A stretch of 13,804 nucleotides of DNA. It comes from Desulfovibrionales bacterium (lineage in GTDB: Bacteria; Desulfobacterota; Desulfovibrionia; Desulfovibrionales; Desulfomicrobiaceae). Position 1 is the first letter of the stretch, and the number at the start of each line of letters is the position of its first letter. Positions 7,860 through 13,804 of this stretch are shown here, in pieces. The translations under genes were made by a program, and so were the position numbers. The notes under the pieces were generated by a model, which worked only from the letters and a program-made list of their open reading frames with translations, was not told the DNA's origin and did not search any database. The stretch spans positions 1 through 13,804 of the forward strand of contig JAAYGZ010000314.1 in NCBI GenBank assembly GCA_012727515.1, written 5' to 3'.

Positions 7860-9000
7860 AAATAACCTGAAGATCGCGCGCAGCAGCTGGTCTGGGGTTT
7901 GTAATCAGGCATGGGTCAAGCACTGCCTTGCCTGCTAAAATGGAAATATCAGCTGCCCGCACTCCCCGCGCCCCAAGAGTAGAGGTAATGCCTGTTGCCT
8001 TACGCAGTGTATCTACAGACCGCAGCAACCAGGCCCGAATATCTTCAGTGCTCATGCCTCGCGCATCCAGGCCCATGGCCTGGGCAATACGGATATACCT
8101 GTCTGGTGATGCAGAAAAATTAAAATCCATAACATGGCGCAACAGCATGGCATTGCATTCTCCATGCGGCAAATCCTTGTATCCTCCCAGGCTATGGGCC
8201 AGTGCATGAACAGCACCCAAACTGGCATTAGAAAAAGCAAGACCGGCCTGCATGCTGCCAAGCATGGTTTTGGCTCGTAATTCCATATCCTCTGGATGCT
8301 CAAGAGAAGCAAGCAGGCTCCCGTGAATCAAGCCAATGGCTTCCAGAGCATGGAGGTCAGTCATGGCTGAATGAGCGTTTGACACAAAAGCCTCCACAGC
8401 ATGAGCCAGGGCGTCCATGCCCGTACACGCCACCAGATATGGGTCTTTGGTAGTCAGGGTCTGGGGATCAATAAGAGCCACATCTGGAATGATGGTTTTG
8501 CTGATAATGGCAATTTTTGTTTGCCGCTCTGTATCATTGATAATGGCAAACTGCGACACATCAGCCGAGGTGCCTGCTGTAGTGGGAATACAGATAAGTG
8601 GCGGCATGGGCACAATAATTTTGTCCACACCTTCATATTCAAGAATATGCCCGCCATTGGAAACAACAATGCCAATGCCTTTGGCGCAATCCATGGGGCT
8701 ACCCCCACCCACAGCCACAATGCCATCGCAATCATGTTCTGCGTACTGGCGCACGCCGTCCATGACTTCTTCGGCCTTGGGATTGGGTGTTACTCCGGAA
8801 AAAAAGACCCCCTGAATACCTGCTTCAGCCAGACTGTCCATAACCTGAGTGGCCCAGCCAGCCGCCATGACACCTGGATCTGTGACCACAAGGGGCCTGA
8901 GCATCCCGAATTTACTGGCATACTGACCTGCTGCATCCAAGGCACCCAGACCAAAAATTGTTTCCGGTGCAACAAATTTACGCAATTCAGTATAGCTCAT
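7843..9000 (-). CDS. Iron-containing alcohol dehydrogenase (group III, NAD(P)-dependent)
   Basis: A 385-residue cytoplasmic Fe-dependent alcohol dehydrogenase that interconverts an alcohol and an aldehyde with NAD(P)H. The nucleotide site contains GGGSPMDCAKGI (98-109) and the following PTTAGTSADVS (139-149). The metal ligands expected from the family (FucO, 1,3-propanediol dehydrogenase) are all visible: Asp196 and His200 in GMDALAHAVEA, His265 in AVHALAHSLGG and His279 in LPHGECNAML. Length is normal. The start is well supported: GGAGG lies 4 nt upstream (complement of 9005-9009). It sits 21 bp downstream of aroE and overlaps the kinase gene, so the three form one likely transcription unit. 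Sulfate reducers use such enzymes to oxidise ethanol or other short alcohols; the actual substrate cannot be read from the sequence. Confidence 0.93.
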   Translation of the reverse strand: MSYTELRKFVAPETIFGLGALDAAGQYASKFGMLRPLVVTDPGVMAAGWATQVMDSLAEAGIQGVFFSGVTPNPKAEEVMDGVRQYAEHDCDGIVAVGGGSPMDCAKGIGIVVSNGGHILEYEGVDKIIVPMPPLICIPTTAGTSADVSQFAIINDTERQTKIAIISKTIIPDVALIDPQTLTTKDPYLVACTGMDALAHAVEAFVSNAHSAMTDLHALEAIGLIHGSLLASLEHPEDMELRAKTMLGSMQAGLAFSNASLGAVHALAHSLGGYKDLPHGECNAMLLRHVMDFNFSASPDRYIRIAQAMGLDARGMSTEDIRAWLLRSVDTLRKATGITSTLGARGVRAADISILAGKAVLDPCLITNPRPAAARDLQVIYEQAS

Positions 9001-9021
9001 ACATCCTCCGCTGCGCTGTAC

Positions 9022-9834
9022 TCATCCGCCTTTTTTCTGGCTTAAAGCATCTTCTAAAAGCTGAACAGCCCCCTCAAAAGAAAAGCGTGCTCCTGTCCAG
9101 CGTTCAAATTGGGCCATAGCCTGGTACACAAACATGGGCAACCCATAGATAACCTCCACCCCTTCTCGTACTGCCTGGGCCACAAGTGGCGTGTGCCTGG
9201 GATTATAGATAAGATCATATACCAGGCCAATGCCTTCCAGTCCTTCTTTCCAGGGCGACATGGCAGAAAAAGGCCCTGCCATACCAAGAGGCGTGGTATT
9301 TAAAAGCAGATCCGGGCGCAGATCATGGCGCTGGTTCCAGGGAATATGCTCCGCCTGAAAAGTCCGGGCCTGGGCCAGGGCTTTGGCTTCGGTCCGCGCA
9401 CTGATATATACCTTCCATCCTGCCTGGCGCAGACCATACACTGCGGCCCTGGCTGCGCCCCCTGCCCCAAGCACTAACGCTGTGCCCGCAGAAAGAGTAC
9501 GCTCCCGCAGCGGAGCCATAAAGCCAGTCACATCCGTATTGTCTCCCCAAAGCTGCCCGTCCTGCCAGAACAGAGTGTTAACCGCGCCAATATCACGGGC
9601 TGTATCTGTCAAGCGGTCAAGCAGGGGAATAATCGTTTCCTTATGCGGAATGGTCACACTGAGGCCATGAATGGGCAAAGTGCGCAGCGCAGCAATATAG
9701 GCCGGGATTTTGGGCGCAAGAATATCCCAGACATAATACGCACCGGGAATATTCTGCTGGCTGCAGGCCCAGTTGTGCAGTTTGGGACTTAAGGTATGGG
9801 CGAGTGGATGCCCGATAATACCAAGAAGAAGCAT
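9022..9834 (-). CDS. aroE: Shikimate dehydrogenase
   Basis: A 270-residue enzyme reducing 3-dehydroshikimate to shikimate with NADPH, a step of the chorismate and aromatic amino acid pathway. From the chosen start: the shikimate-binding N-terminus MLLLGIIGHPLAHTLSP (1-17), catalytic Lys65 in VTIPHK, Asn86 in GAVNT, Asp101 in GDNTD, and the nucleotide-binding loop GAGGAARA (123-130). The usual NRT NADP motif is ART here (146-148). The C-terminal GLPMFVYQA (231-239) is also conserved. The reading frame is open further upstream, to 9954, but those 40 extra residues are unlike AroE and run across the terminator and into the oxidoreductase gamma gene. The ATG at 9832-9834 has GAGG 7 nt upstream, so I use that start. 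Confidence 0.93.
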   Translation of the reverse strand: MLLLGIIGHPLAHTLSPKLHNWACSQQNIPGAYYVWDILAPKIPAYIAALRTLPIHGLSVTIPHKETIIPLLDRLTDTARDIGAVNTLFWQDGQLWGDNTDVTGFMAPLRERTLSAGTALVLGAGGAARAAVYGLRQAGWKVYISARTEAKALAQARTFQAEHIPWNQRHDLRPDLLLNTTPLGMAGPFSAMSPWKEGLEGIGLVYDLIYNPRHTPLVAQAVREGVEVIYGLPMFVYQAMAQFERWTGARFSFEGAVQLLEDALSQKKGG

Positions 9835-9854
9835 GGCCGTGCCTCGCCGTGGTT

Positions 9855-9886
9855 GAAAGAAAAAGGCCGGAGCTTCTGCCCCGGCC
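9855..9886 (-). terminator. Intrinsic terminator after the oxidoreductase gamma subunit
   Basis: Read on the - strand, GGCCGG (complement of 9881-9886) and CCGGCC (complement of 9865-9870) form a 6-bp all-GC stem with a 10-nt loop, followed at once by TTTTTCTTTC. It begins 9 nt beyond the gamma-subunit stop codon and ends 20 nt before the aroE ATG. This is the clearest terminator in the window and marks the end of the queA-oxidoreductase unit. Confidence 0.85.
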
Positions 9887-9895
9887 CTGAGATGA

Positions 9896-10459
9896 TTATG
9901 CGTAGCGACCGTGCTGAACCACGTAGTCTGCTCCGGCCTGCAAGGCTTCGGCATTTTTGGGAATCATGTGGCTGTAATGGGCGGAGATAACTGACACCAG
10001 GCTGTCCTGAACCCGCTTGACCGGCAGCACGCCTGTGGCCTGCACGTATGCGCCCAGAGCCACCATATTGGCCATGCGCGTATTGCCCAGGCTGTCAGCG
10101 ATTTCATTCACAGGCACCGCAAAAACCTGAACCCGATTCTTTTCTGTTTGCGCGGGGTCAATGAGGGAAGAATTAAGAATTAATATCCCATTGTCCTGCA
10201 GCATGGGTTGAAACTTGTCCAGAGACGGACCATTCATGATGATAAGGCTCACCGGAGAGCGGATAATGGGCGAACCAATTACATCGTCAGAAACAACCAC
10301 TGTGCAGTTGGCTGTGCCCCCACGCATTTCCGGGCCATAGACCGGGATATAGGTGACATTCAGGCCGGCATCCATTCCGGCATAGGCCAGAAGATTGCCA
10401 ATCAGCATGACGCCCTGGCCGCCGAATCCGGCAATAATTGCATCCTGATACATGCTCAT
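9896..10459 (-). CDS. 2-oxoacid:ferredoxin oxidoreductase, gamma subunit (VOR/KOR type)
   Basis: A 187-residue gamma subunit of the oxidoreductase complex (POR_C family). This domain contributes to binding CoA and to assembly with alpha and beta. The family signature GFGGQGV is at 11-17, followed by [12 protein letters not shown] (41-52). Length is typical for a free-standing gamma subunit. The start codon overlaps the beta-subunit stop codon (ATGA), and AGGAGG lies 4 nt upstream, favouring this ATG over a second one two codons later. It is the last gene of the complex and is followed directly by an intrinsic terminator. Confidence 0.93.
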   Translation of the reverse strand: MSMYQDAIIAGFGGQGVMLIGNLLAYAGMDAGLNVTYIPVYGPEMRGGTANCTVVVSDDVIGSPIIRSPVSLIIMNGPSLDKFQPMLQDNGILILNSSLIDPAQTEKNRVQVFAVPVNEIADSLGNTRMANMVALGAYVQATGVLPVKRVQDSLVSVISAHYSHMIPKNAEALQAGADYVVQHGRYA

Positions 10460-11217
10460 TTCTCCTCCTTGGCCAGCACGTCCTTGTAGGTTCCCAGCGG
10501 AAAATAGGGAATCATTTCTGTTTCAATGCGCTTGTTGGCTGCCAGTGGGGTCATGTGCCAGTTGGTCGGGCAGGTGGCCAACACTTCCACAAAGGAAAAT
10601 CCCAGGCCCTTGACCTGATACTCAAAGGCTTTGCGCACTGCTTTCTGGGCTTTTTTGATATTTTTAATCGTGTTCACAGCCACACGCTCGGCATAGGCCA
10701 CGCCACCCAAAGACGCGATGATTTCGGTCATGCGAATGGCTGAGCCTGTGTCTTCCTGGCTCCGACCACTGGGGCTGGTGGTGGTTTTCTGGCCCACCAG
10801 CGTTGTTGGAGCCATTTGTCCACCAGTCATGCCATAGACTGTGTTGTTGACAAAAATGGTGGTTATATTTTCGCCCCGGTTGGCGCAGTGCATGATTTCA
10901 GCCATGCCAATGGAGGCCAGATCTCCGTCGCCCTGATAGGTAAAAACAATTTTGTCAGGTCTGGCGCGTTTAATGCCTGTGGCCACTGCCGGAGCACGGC
11001 CATGAGGGGATTCAATGGCATCCAGAGACAGATAATTGTAAATAAAAACCGAGCAGCCAATAGAGCCAACTAAAATAGTATTCTCGACCAGACCCAGATC
11101 AGTCAGGGCCTCAGCCACCAGGCGGTGCGCTGTACCATGATGGCAGCCAGGACAATAGTGTGTGGGGCGGTCGGTCAGCACCTGGGGATAGTTGGTGACG
11201 CGAAGTTCTTGGGTCAT
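10456..11217 (-). CDS. 2-oxoacid:ferredoxin oxidoreductase, beta subunit (thiamine diphosphate-binding)
   Basis: A 253-residue beta subunit holding thiamine diphosphate and an internal [4Fe-4S] cluster. The TPP/Mg motif runs from GDGD (96-99) to NNTVYGMTGGQ (124-134). Four cysteines in the pattern of this family are present: Cys22 and Cys25 in CPGC, Cys55 in GSIGCSVF, and Cys216 in ATCPTNW. The substrate 2-oxoacid is decarboxylated here and electrons pass to the cluster. The ATG has GGAGGG upstream, inside the end of the alpha gene, with a 2-bp gap between the two genes. The lack of a C-terminal extension and the separate ferredoxin subunit place it with KOR/VOR rather than with the fused pyruvate enzyme. 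Confidence 0.94.
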   Translation of the reverse strand: MTQELRVTNYPQVLTDRPTHYCPGCHHGTAHRLVAEALTDLGLVENTILVGSIGCSVFIYNYLSLDAIESPHGRAPAVATGIKRARPDKIVFTYQGDGDLASIGMAEIMHCANRGENITTIFVNNTVYGMTGGQMAPTTLVGQKTTTSPSGRSQEDTGSAIRMTEIIASLGGVAYAERVAVNTIKNIKKAQKAVRKAFEYQVKGLGFSFVEVLATCPTNWHMTPLAANKRIETEMIPYFPLGTYKDVLAKEEK

Positions 11218-11219
11218 GG

Positions 11220-12281
11220 TTATCCCTCCAAGGCCTTGAGAATAGGTTCTTCAAAATCATCCGGCGTGGGCAGGGTGCCGGGCAACTGGGCGTAAAAATC
11301 TGAATCTGCCACAGTGCGGATAGCCAGACGCACATCTTCAACCATCTGGCCCATATTGTGCTCAATGGTTATAAAGCGCTTGCCCTGTTTGGCCAGGCCA
11401 AGCAGCACGTCCGCAGGAAAGGGAAACAGGGTAATGGGGCGGACCAGACCAACCTTTTTGCCCTGCGCACGCAGCTTGCGCACAGTGCTTTTAACAATGC
11501 GGCCAATGGAGCCAAAAGCAACCACGATCAGCTCTGCATCGTCCGTTAAAAAAAGTTCCTGATCAACCTCGCTCTGCATCCGTTTGTACTTGGCCTGCAA
11601 CTTTAAGTTCTGCCCGGCCAAGGCACCATCTTCAAGAAAAAGTGATTTCACCAGGCGCGGAGCACGATCTTTTGCTCCGACCAGCCCCCAGGTCCGCCCT
11701 TCATTGGGGTCACGATGTTCCGGAGTCCAGGGCACCACAGGCTCTTTCATCTGGCCGATAATAGCATCTGCCAGAATCATGACCGGATTGCGATATTTAA
11801 AGGCCAGATCAAAGGCCTTGATGGTCAGGTCATAGGCTTCCTGGACCGTGCCAGGCGCAAGGACCAACAGCTTATAGTCGCCGTGTCCACCGCCTTTCAC
11901 TGACTGAAAATAATCAGCCTGAGACGGGCCAATATCACCAAGGCCAGGACCACCTCTGCTGACATTGACAATAACGCCGGGAACTTCACTGCCAGCCATG
12001 TAGGAAAGAGCTTCCTGTTTAAGGGAAATGCCCGGGCTGGACGAGGAAGTCAGCGATCTGATGCCACAGGCCGCAGCGCCTAAAAGCATATTGGCTGCAG
12101 CCACTTCGCTTTCTGCCTGCACAAACTGTCCCCCAGCATCCACAATGGCCTGGGACATAAATTCCGGAATATCGTTTTGCGGGGTAATGGGATAACCAAA
12201 AAAACATTTTGCTCCCGCAGCCAGAGCACCACGGGCAATGGCTTCATTACCTTTAATGAAAATGCGGTCAGGCTGACTCAT
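11220..12281 (-). CDS. vorB: 2-oxoacid:ferredoxin oxidoreductase, alpha subunit (VorB-like)
   Basis: A 353-residue alpha subunit with the pyrimidine-binding TPP domain and the transketolase-C-like domain. Conserved stretches: KGNEAIARGAL (10-20), GYPITPQNDIPE (29-40) with the substrate-contacting Thr, QAESEVAAANML (55-66), TSSSSPGISLKQE (78-90), SRGGPGLGDIGPSQAD (108-123) and RPITLFPFP (281-289). These resemble the proteins usually called 3-methyl-2-oxobutanoate:ferredoxin oxidoreductase VorB, so branched-chain 2-oxoacids (from Val, Leu, Ile) are the likeliest substrates. 2-oxoglutarate or a broad range cannot be excluded, because the families are close. The start overlaps the ferredoxin-subunit stop (ATGA) and has GGAGG 6 nt upstream. 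Confidence 0.93.
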   Translation of the reverse strand: MSQPDRIFIKGNEAIARGALAAGAKCFFGYPITPQNDIPEFMSQAIVDAGGQFVQAESEVAAANMLLGAAACGIRSLTSSSSPGISLKQEALSYMAGSEVPGVIVNVSRGGPGLGDIGPSQADYFQSVKGGGHGDYKLLVLAPGTVQEAYDLTIKAFDLAFKYRNPVMILADAIIGQMKEPVVPWTPEHRDPNEGRTWGLVGAKDRAPRLVKSLFLEDGALAGQNLKLQAKYKRMQSEVDQELFLTDDAELIVVAFGSIGRIVKSTVRKLRAQGKKVGLVRPITLFPFPADVLLGLAKQGKRFITIEHNMGQMVEDVRLAIRTVADSDFYAQLPGTLPTPDDFEEPILKALEG

Positions 12282-12517
12282 GCCGCACCTCCTTTTTCAG
12301 ATTCAGACTTAAAGACATTGATGACAAAATCCGGGCACATCATGGCGCAAAAAGCGCAACCCTTGCACTCAGACATCATTTCAGCAGTAATTTCGACAAC
12401 TTTGTAGCCTTTCTGGTTAAACCGGCTTGACTGCTGGATAATGCCGGTCGGGCAGACTTCTGTGCAGAGCAAACAGCCCTTGCAACGATCTTCCCGAAAC
12501 TCGACTCTGCTTGGCAT
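12278..12517 (-). CDS. 2-oxoacid:ferredoxin oxidoreductase, delta subunit (2[4Fe-4S] ferredoxin)
   Basis: A 79-residue dicluster ferredoxin subunit that carries electrons from the beta-subunit cluster to soluble ferredoxin. Two complete CxxCxxCxxxCP motifs are visible: Cys12, 15, 18, 22 (CKGCLLCTEVCP) and Cys51, 54, 57, 61 (CKGCAFCAMMCP). The frame also has a TTG two codons earlier (12521-12523), but that codon directly abuts the GGAGG, leaving no spacing. The ATG at 12515-12517 sits 6 nt after GGAGG, so it is the better start. The gene leads the four-subunit cluster and follows queA by about 45 bp, with no terminator between them. Confidence 0.93.
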   Translation of the reverse strand: MPSRVEFREDRCKGCLLCTEVCPTGIIQQSSRFNQKGYKVVEITAEMMSECKGCAFCAMMCPDFVINVFKSESEKGGAA

Positions 12518-12562
12518 GGACAACCTCCACGGGAGATGATGGTGAACGGGACCAGCGGGCTC

Positions 12563-13648
12563 TTAGCAAATCAGCATGGCATCACCGTATGAAAAAAAGC
12601 GGTACTCTTGTCTGATGGCATGGGCGTAGGCATCAAGAATCCTGCGCCTGCCCGCGAGTGTACTGACCATAATAAGGAGCGAAGACCGGGGCAAGTGAAA
12701 GTTGGTTATGAGCTGATCAACAACTTTGAACCTGTATCCTGGATGGATAAAAATATCGGTCCAGCCACGAAATGCGCCAACGCCCCCCTGTTGTGTGGCC
12801 ATGCTTTCCAGGGTGCGGGCCGTGGTTGTGCCCACAGCCACCACAGGCCGTCCTTCTTTTTTAGCCTGTGCTATGGCGCGTGCTGTTTCCTCCGGCACTT
12901 CTGCATATTCAGCGTGCATGACATGGTCACGAATATCCTGGGAGCGCACCGGACTAAATGTCCCATAGCCGACATACAGCGTAACTTCTGCCAGCCGGAT
13001 ATGATGACAGGCCAGTTCCTCCATGACCTCTGGTGTAAAATGCAGGCCAGCTGTGGGCGCAGCCACAGAACCAAGTTTATCCTGCCGGGCATACACGGTT
13101 TGATAGCGGCTATGGTCGTCAGCCGTGTCTGTGCGCCGGATATACGGGGGCAAAGGAATGTGGCCCTGACCAAGAAAATGTTCCGCCAGCTCGCCGTGCC
13201 AGTTCAGGCGCACTACGGCCTGACCAAAATCCTTTTTCTCCAGCACAACAAGACTAAATCCTGGAAAATGCAGAAGTTCGCCCTGTCGCGGAGCTTTGGA
13301 TGCCTTGAGCAAACCCAAAACATCAGCGGAATATGTTCCATCCACATTGGGCTGGCCCATGATTACGGATAAAGGGGTGAGCAGCAGAAATTCCACCCGC
13401 CCGCCAGATTCCTTGTGTCCGATCATTCTGGCTGGCAATACTTTGGAATTATTCACAACCACCAGGGCTTCTGGAGGCAGCAGGGTGGGCAGATCAGTAA
13501 AAGACCTGTCCTGAAGATGGCCAGTGGAAGAATCCAGAACTAAAAGACGCGACTGGCCGCGTTTTTGGACCGGGGTTTGGGCAATCAGAGATTCTGGCAG
13601 ATCAAAGTCATAGGATTGCAGATTGAATTCAGGTGCAATAGTGGTCAT
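12563..13648 (-). CDS. queA: S-adenosylmethionine:tRNA ribosyltransferase-isomerase
   Basis: A 361-residue enzyme that transfers and isomerises the ribosyl group of S-adenosylmethionine onto preQ1 in tRNA, giving epoxyqueuosine. Family motifs are intact from end to end: DFDLPESLIAQ (14-24), VVVNNSKVLPARM (63-75), HIPLPPYI (163-170), GSVAAPTAGLHF (193-204), LYVGYGTFSPV (224-234), AVGTTTARTLES (271-282), NFHLPRSSLL (316-325) and FFSYGDAML (351-359). Full length for the family. The ATG has GAGGA about 5 nt upstream. It is the first gene of the leftward unit, and its promoter must lie in the 82-bp gap shared with bioA. Its placement before an oxidoreductase operon looks like simple co-transcription, not functional coupling. 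Confidence 0.96.
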   Translation of the reverse strand: MTTIAPEFNLQSYDFDLPESLIAQTPVQKRGQSRLLVLDSSTGHLQDRSFTDLPTLLPPEALVVVNNSKVLPARMIGHKESGGRVEFLLLTPLSVIMGQPNVDGTYSADVLGLLKASKAPRQGELLHFPGFSLVVLEKKDFGQAVVRLNWHGELAEHFLGQGHIPLPPYIRRTDTADDHSRYQTVYARQDKLGSVAAPTAGLHFTPEVMEELACHHIRLAEVTLYVGYGTFSPVRSQDIRDHVMHAEYAEVPEETARAIAQAKKEGRPVVAVGTTTARTLESMATQQGGVGAFRGWTDIFIHPGYRFKVVDQLITNFHLPRSSLLIMVSTLAGRRRILDAYAHAIRQEYRFFSYGDAMLIC

Positions 13649-13730
13649 GGCTGTCCTCGCGGCAGCGGTGCTAGCCTAAGGCCGCATTAAGCGCAAACAT
13701 CTAATTATGTACAATGATTTCAGATAAATT
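13649..13730. promoter_or_regulatory. Divergent queA/bioA intergenic region
   Basis: This 82-bp region must carry promoters for both the leftward queA unit and rightward bioA. The bioA half is AT-rich; TACAAT (13710-13715) could be a -10 box for bioA, but the -35 match 17 nt upstream (TTAAGC) is poor and it would give a very short leader. For queA no convincing pair is seen. An imperfect 16-bp direct repeat (13702-13717 and 13726-13741, 13 of 16 bases alike, sharing AATTATG) spans the bioA start codon. I do not recognise a BirA operator. Confidence 0.4.
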
Positions 13731-13804
13731 ATGAAAAATGACCTTCTTGATTTTGATTGTCAGCATATCTGGCACCCCTATACGTCAACCACCAATCCCC
13801 TGCC
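13731..13804 (+). CDS. bioA: Adenosylmethionine-8-amino-7-oxononanoate aminotransferase, N-terminal part
   Basis: Only the first 24 complete codons are inside the window. They read as the conserved N-terminus of BioA: after a short lead comes DFDCQHIWHPYTS, matching the D-x-x-HIWHPYTS motif of the biotin enzyme, then NPL. BioA is a PLP-dependent transaminase that makes 7,8-diaminopelargonic acid, a step of biotin synthesis. The catalytic lysine lies beyond the window. No clear Shine-Dalgarno precedes the ATG at 13731. An ATG at 13707 in the same frame is closed by TAA (13725-13727), so it cannot be the start. Biotin genes such as bioD or bioF may follow. Confidence 0.82.
   Translation, partial: MKNDLLDFDCQHIWHPYTSTTNPL

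Noticed and set aside
8401..9045. 214-residue open frame antisense to the alcohol dehydrogenase
   Set aside because: It lies fully opposite a clear enzyme gene, has no plausible domain and no ribosome binding site of note.
9835..9954. 40-residue N-terminal extension of AroE
   Set aside because: It would be encoded through the terminator and the end of the gamma gene and is unlike AroE; the ATG at 9834 has a good Shine-Dalgarno and the family N-terminus.
12518..12523. TTG start for the ferredoxin subunit
   Set aside because: The TTG directly follows the GGAGG with no spacing, while the ATG six bases on has ideal spacing.
12608..13372. 254-residue open frame antisense to queA
   Set aside because: QueA on the other strand has every family motif. 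The antisense translation is rich in Cys, His and Trp and resembles no protein; it is a shadow of the codon pattern.

Overview
The window reads as a stretch of bacterial chromosome with tightly packed, mostly housekeeping or energy-metabolism genes. The gene set points to an anaerobe: a four-subunit ferredoxin-dependent 2-oxoacid oxidoreductase of the VOR/KOR type, an iron-type alcohol dehydrogenase, an AAA_32-type Lon-like protease and PAS/GAF-rich sensory proteins. My best guess is a sulfate-reducing relative of Desulfovibrio (Desulfobacterota), judged from gene content and protein style only; no rRNA or other marker is present to prove it. I saw no tRNA, rRNA, insertion sequence, CRISPR array or phage gene.

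Layout. The left part is on the + strand: a Lon-like AAA protease (14-2464), a 133-bp gap with a perfect palindrome and a foldable leader, a three-PAS protein that ends in a histidine-kinase DHp-like helix pair without any ATPase domain (2598-4136), and a cardiolipin synthase (4146-5570) only 9 bp further on. The right part is on the - strand and is read from right to left: queA (13648-12563), a VOR/KOR-type oxidoreductase in the order ferredoxin, alpha, beta, gamma (12517-9896), a clear intrinsic terminator (9855-9886), aroE (9834-9022), an Fe-alcohol dehydrogenase (9000-7843) and a GAF-PAS-PAS histidine kinase (7859-5592). The kinase converges on cls. At the far right bioA begins on the + strand (13731), divergent from queA.

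How the genes work together. The four oxidoreductase subunits overlap or abut (ATGA overlaps, 2-bp gap) and surely make one complex. It would oxidatively decarboxylate a 2-oxoacid to an acyl-CoA and reduce ferredoxin; the alpha subunit looks most like the branched-chain (VorB) type. The alcohol dehydrogenase and kinase overlap by 17 bp and are probably translationally coupled. The terminator leaves aroE only a 20-nt gap before its start codon, so the aroE-adh-kinase unit either depends on readthrough or on a promoter inside the gamma-subunit gene. QueA (queuosine), AroE (shikimate) and BioA (biotin) are unrelated biosynthetic functions.

I do not see a clearly new multi-gene system. The most interesting points are the PAS protein with a DHp-like segment but no catalytic domain lying next to a complete orphan kinase, the structured leader upstream of it, the terminator placed directly before aroE, and a strong hairpin at the cls/kinase convergence.
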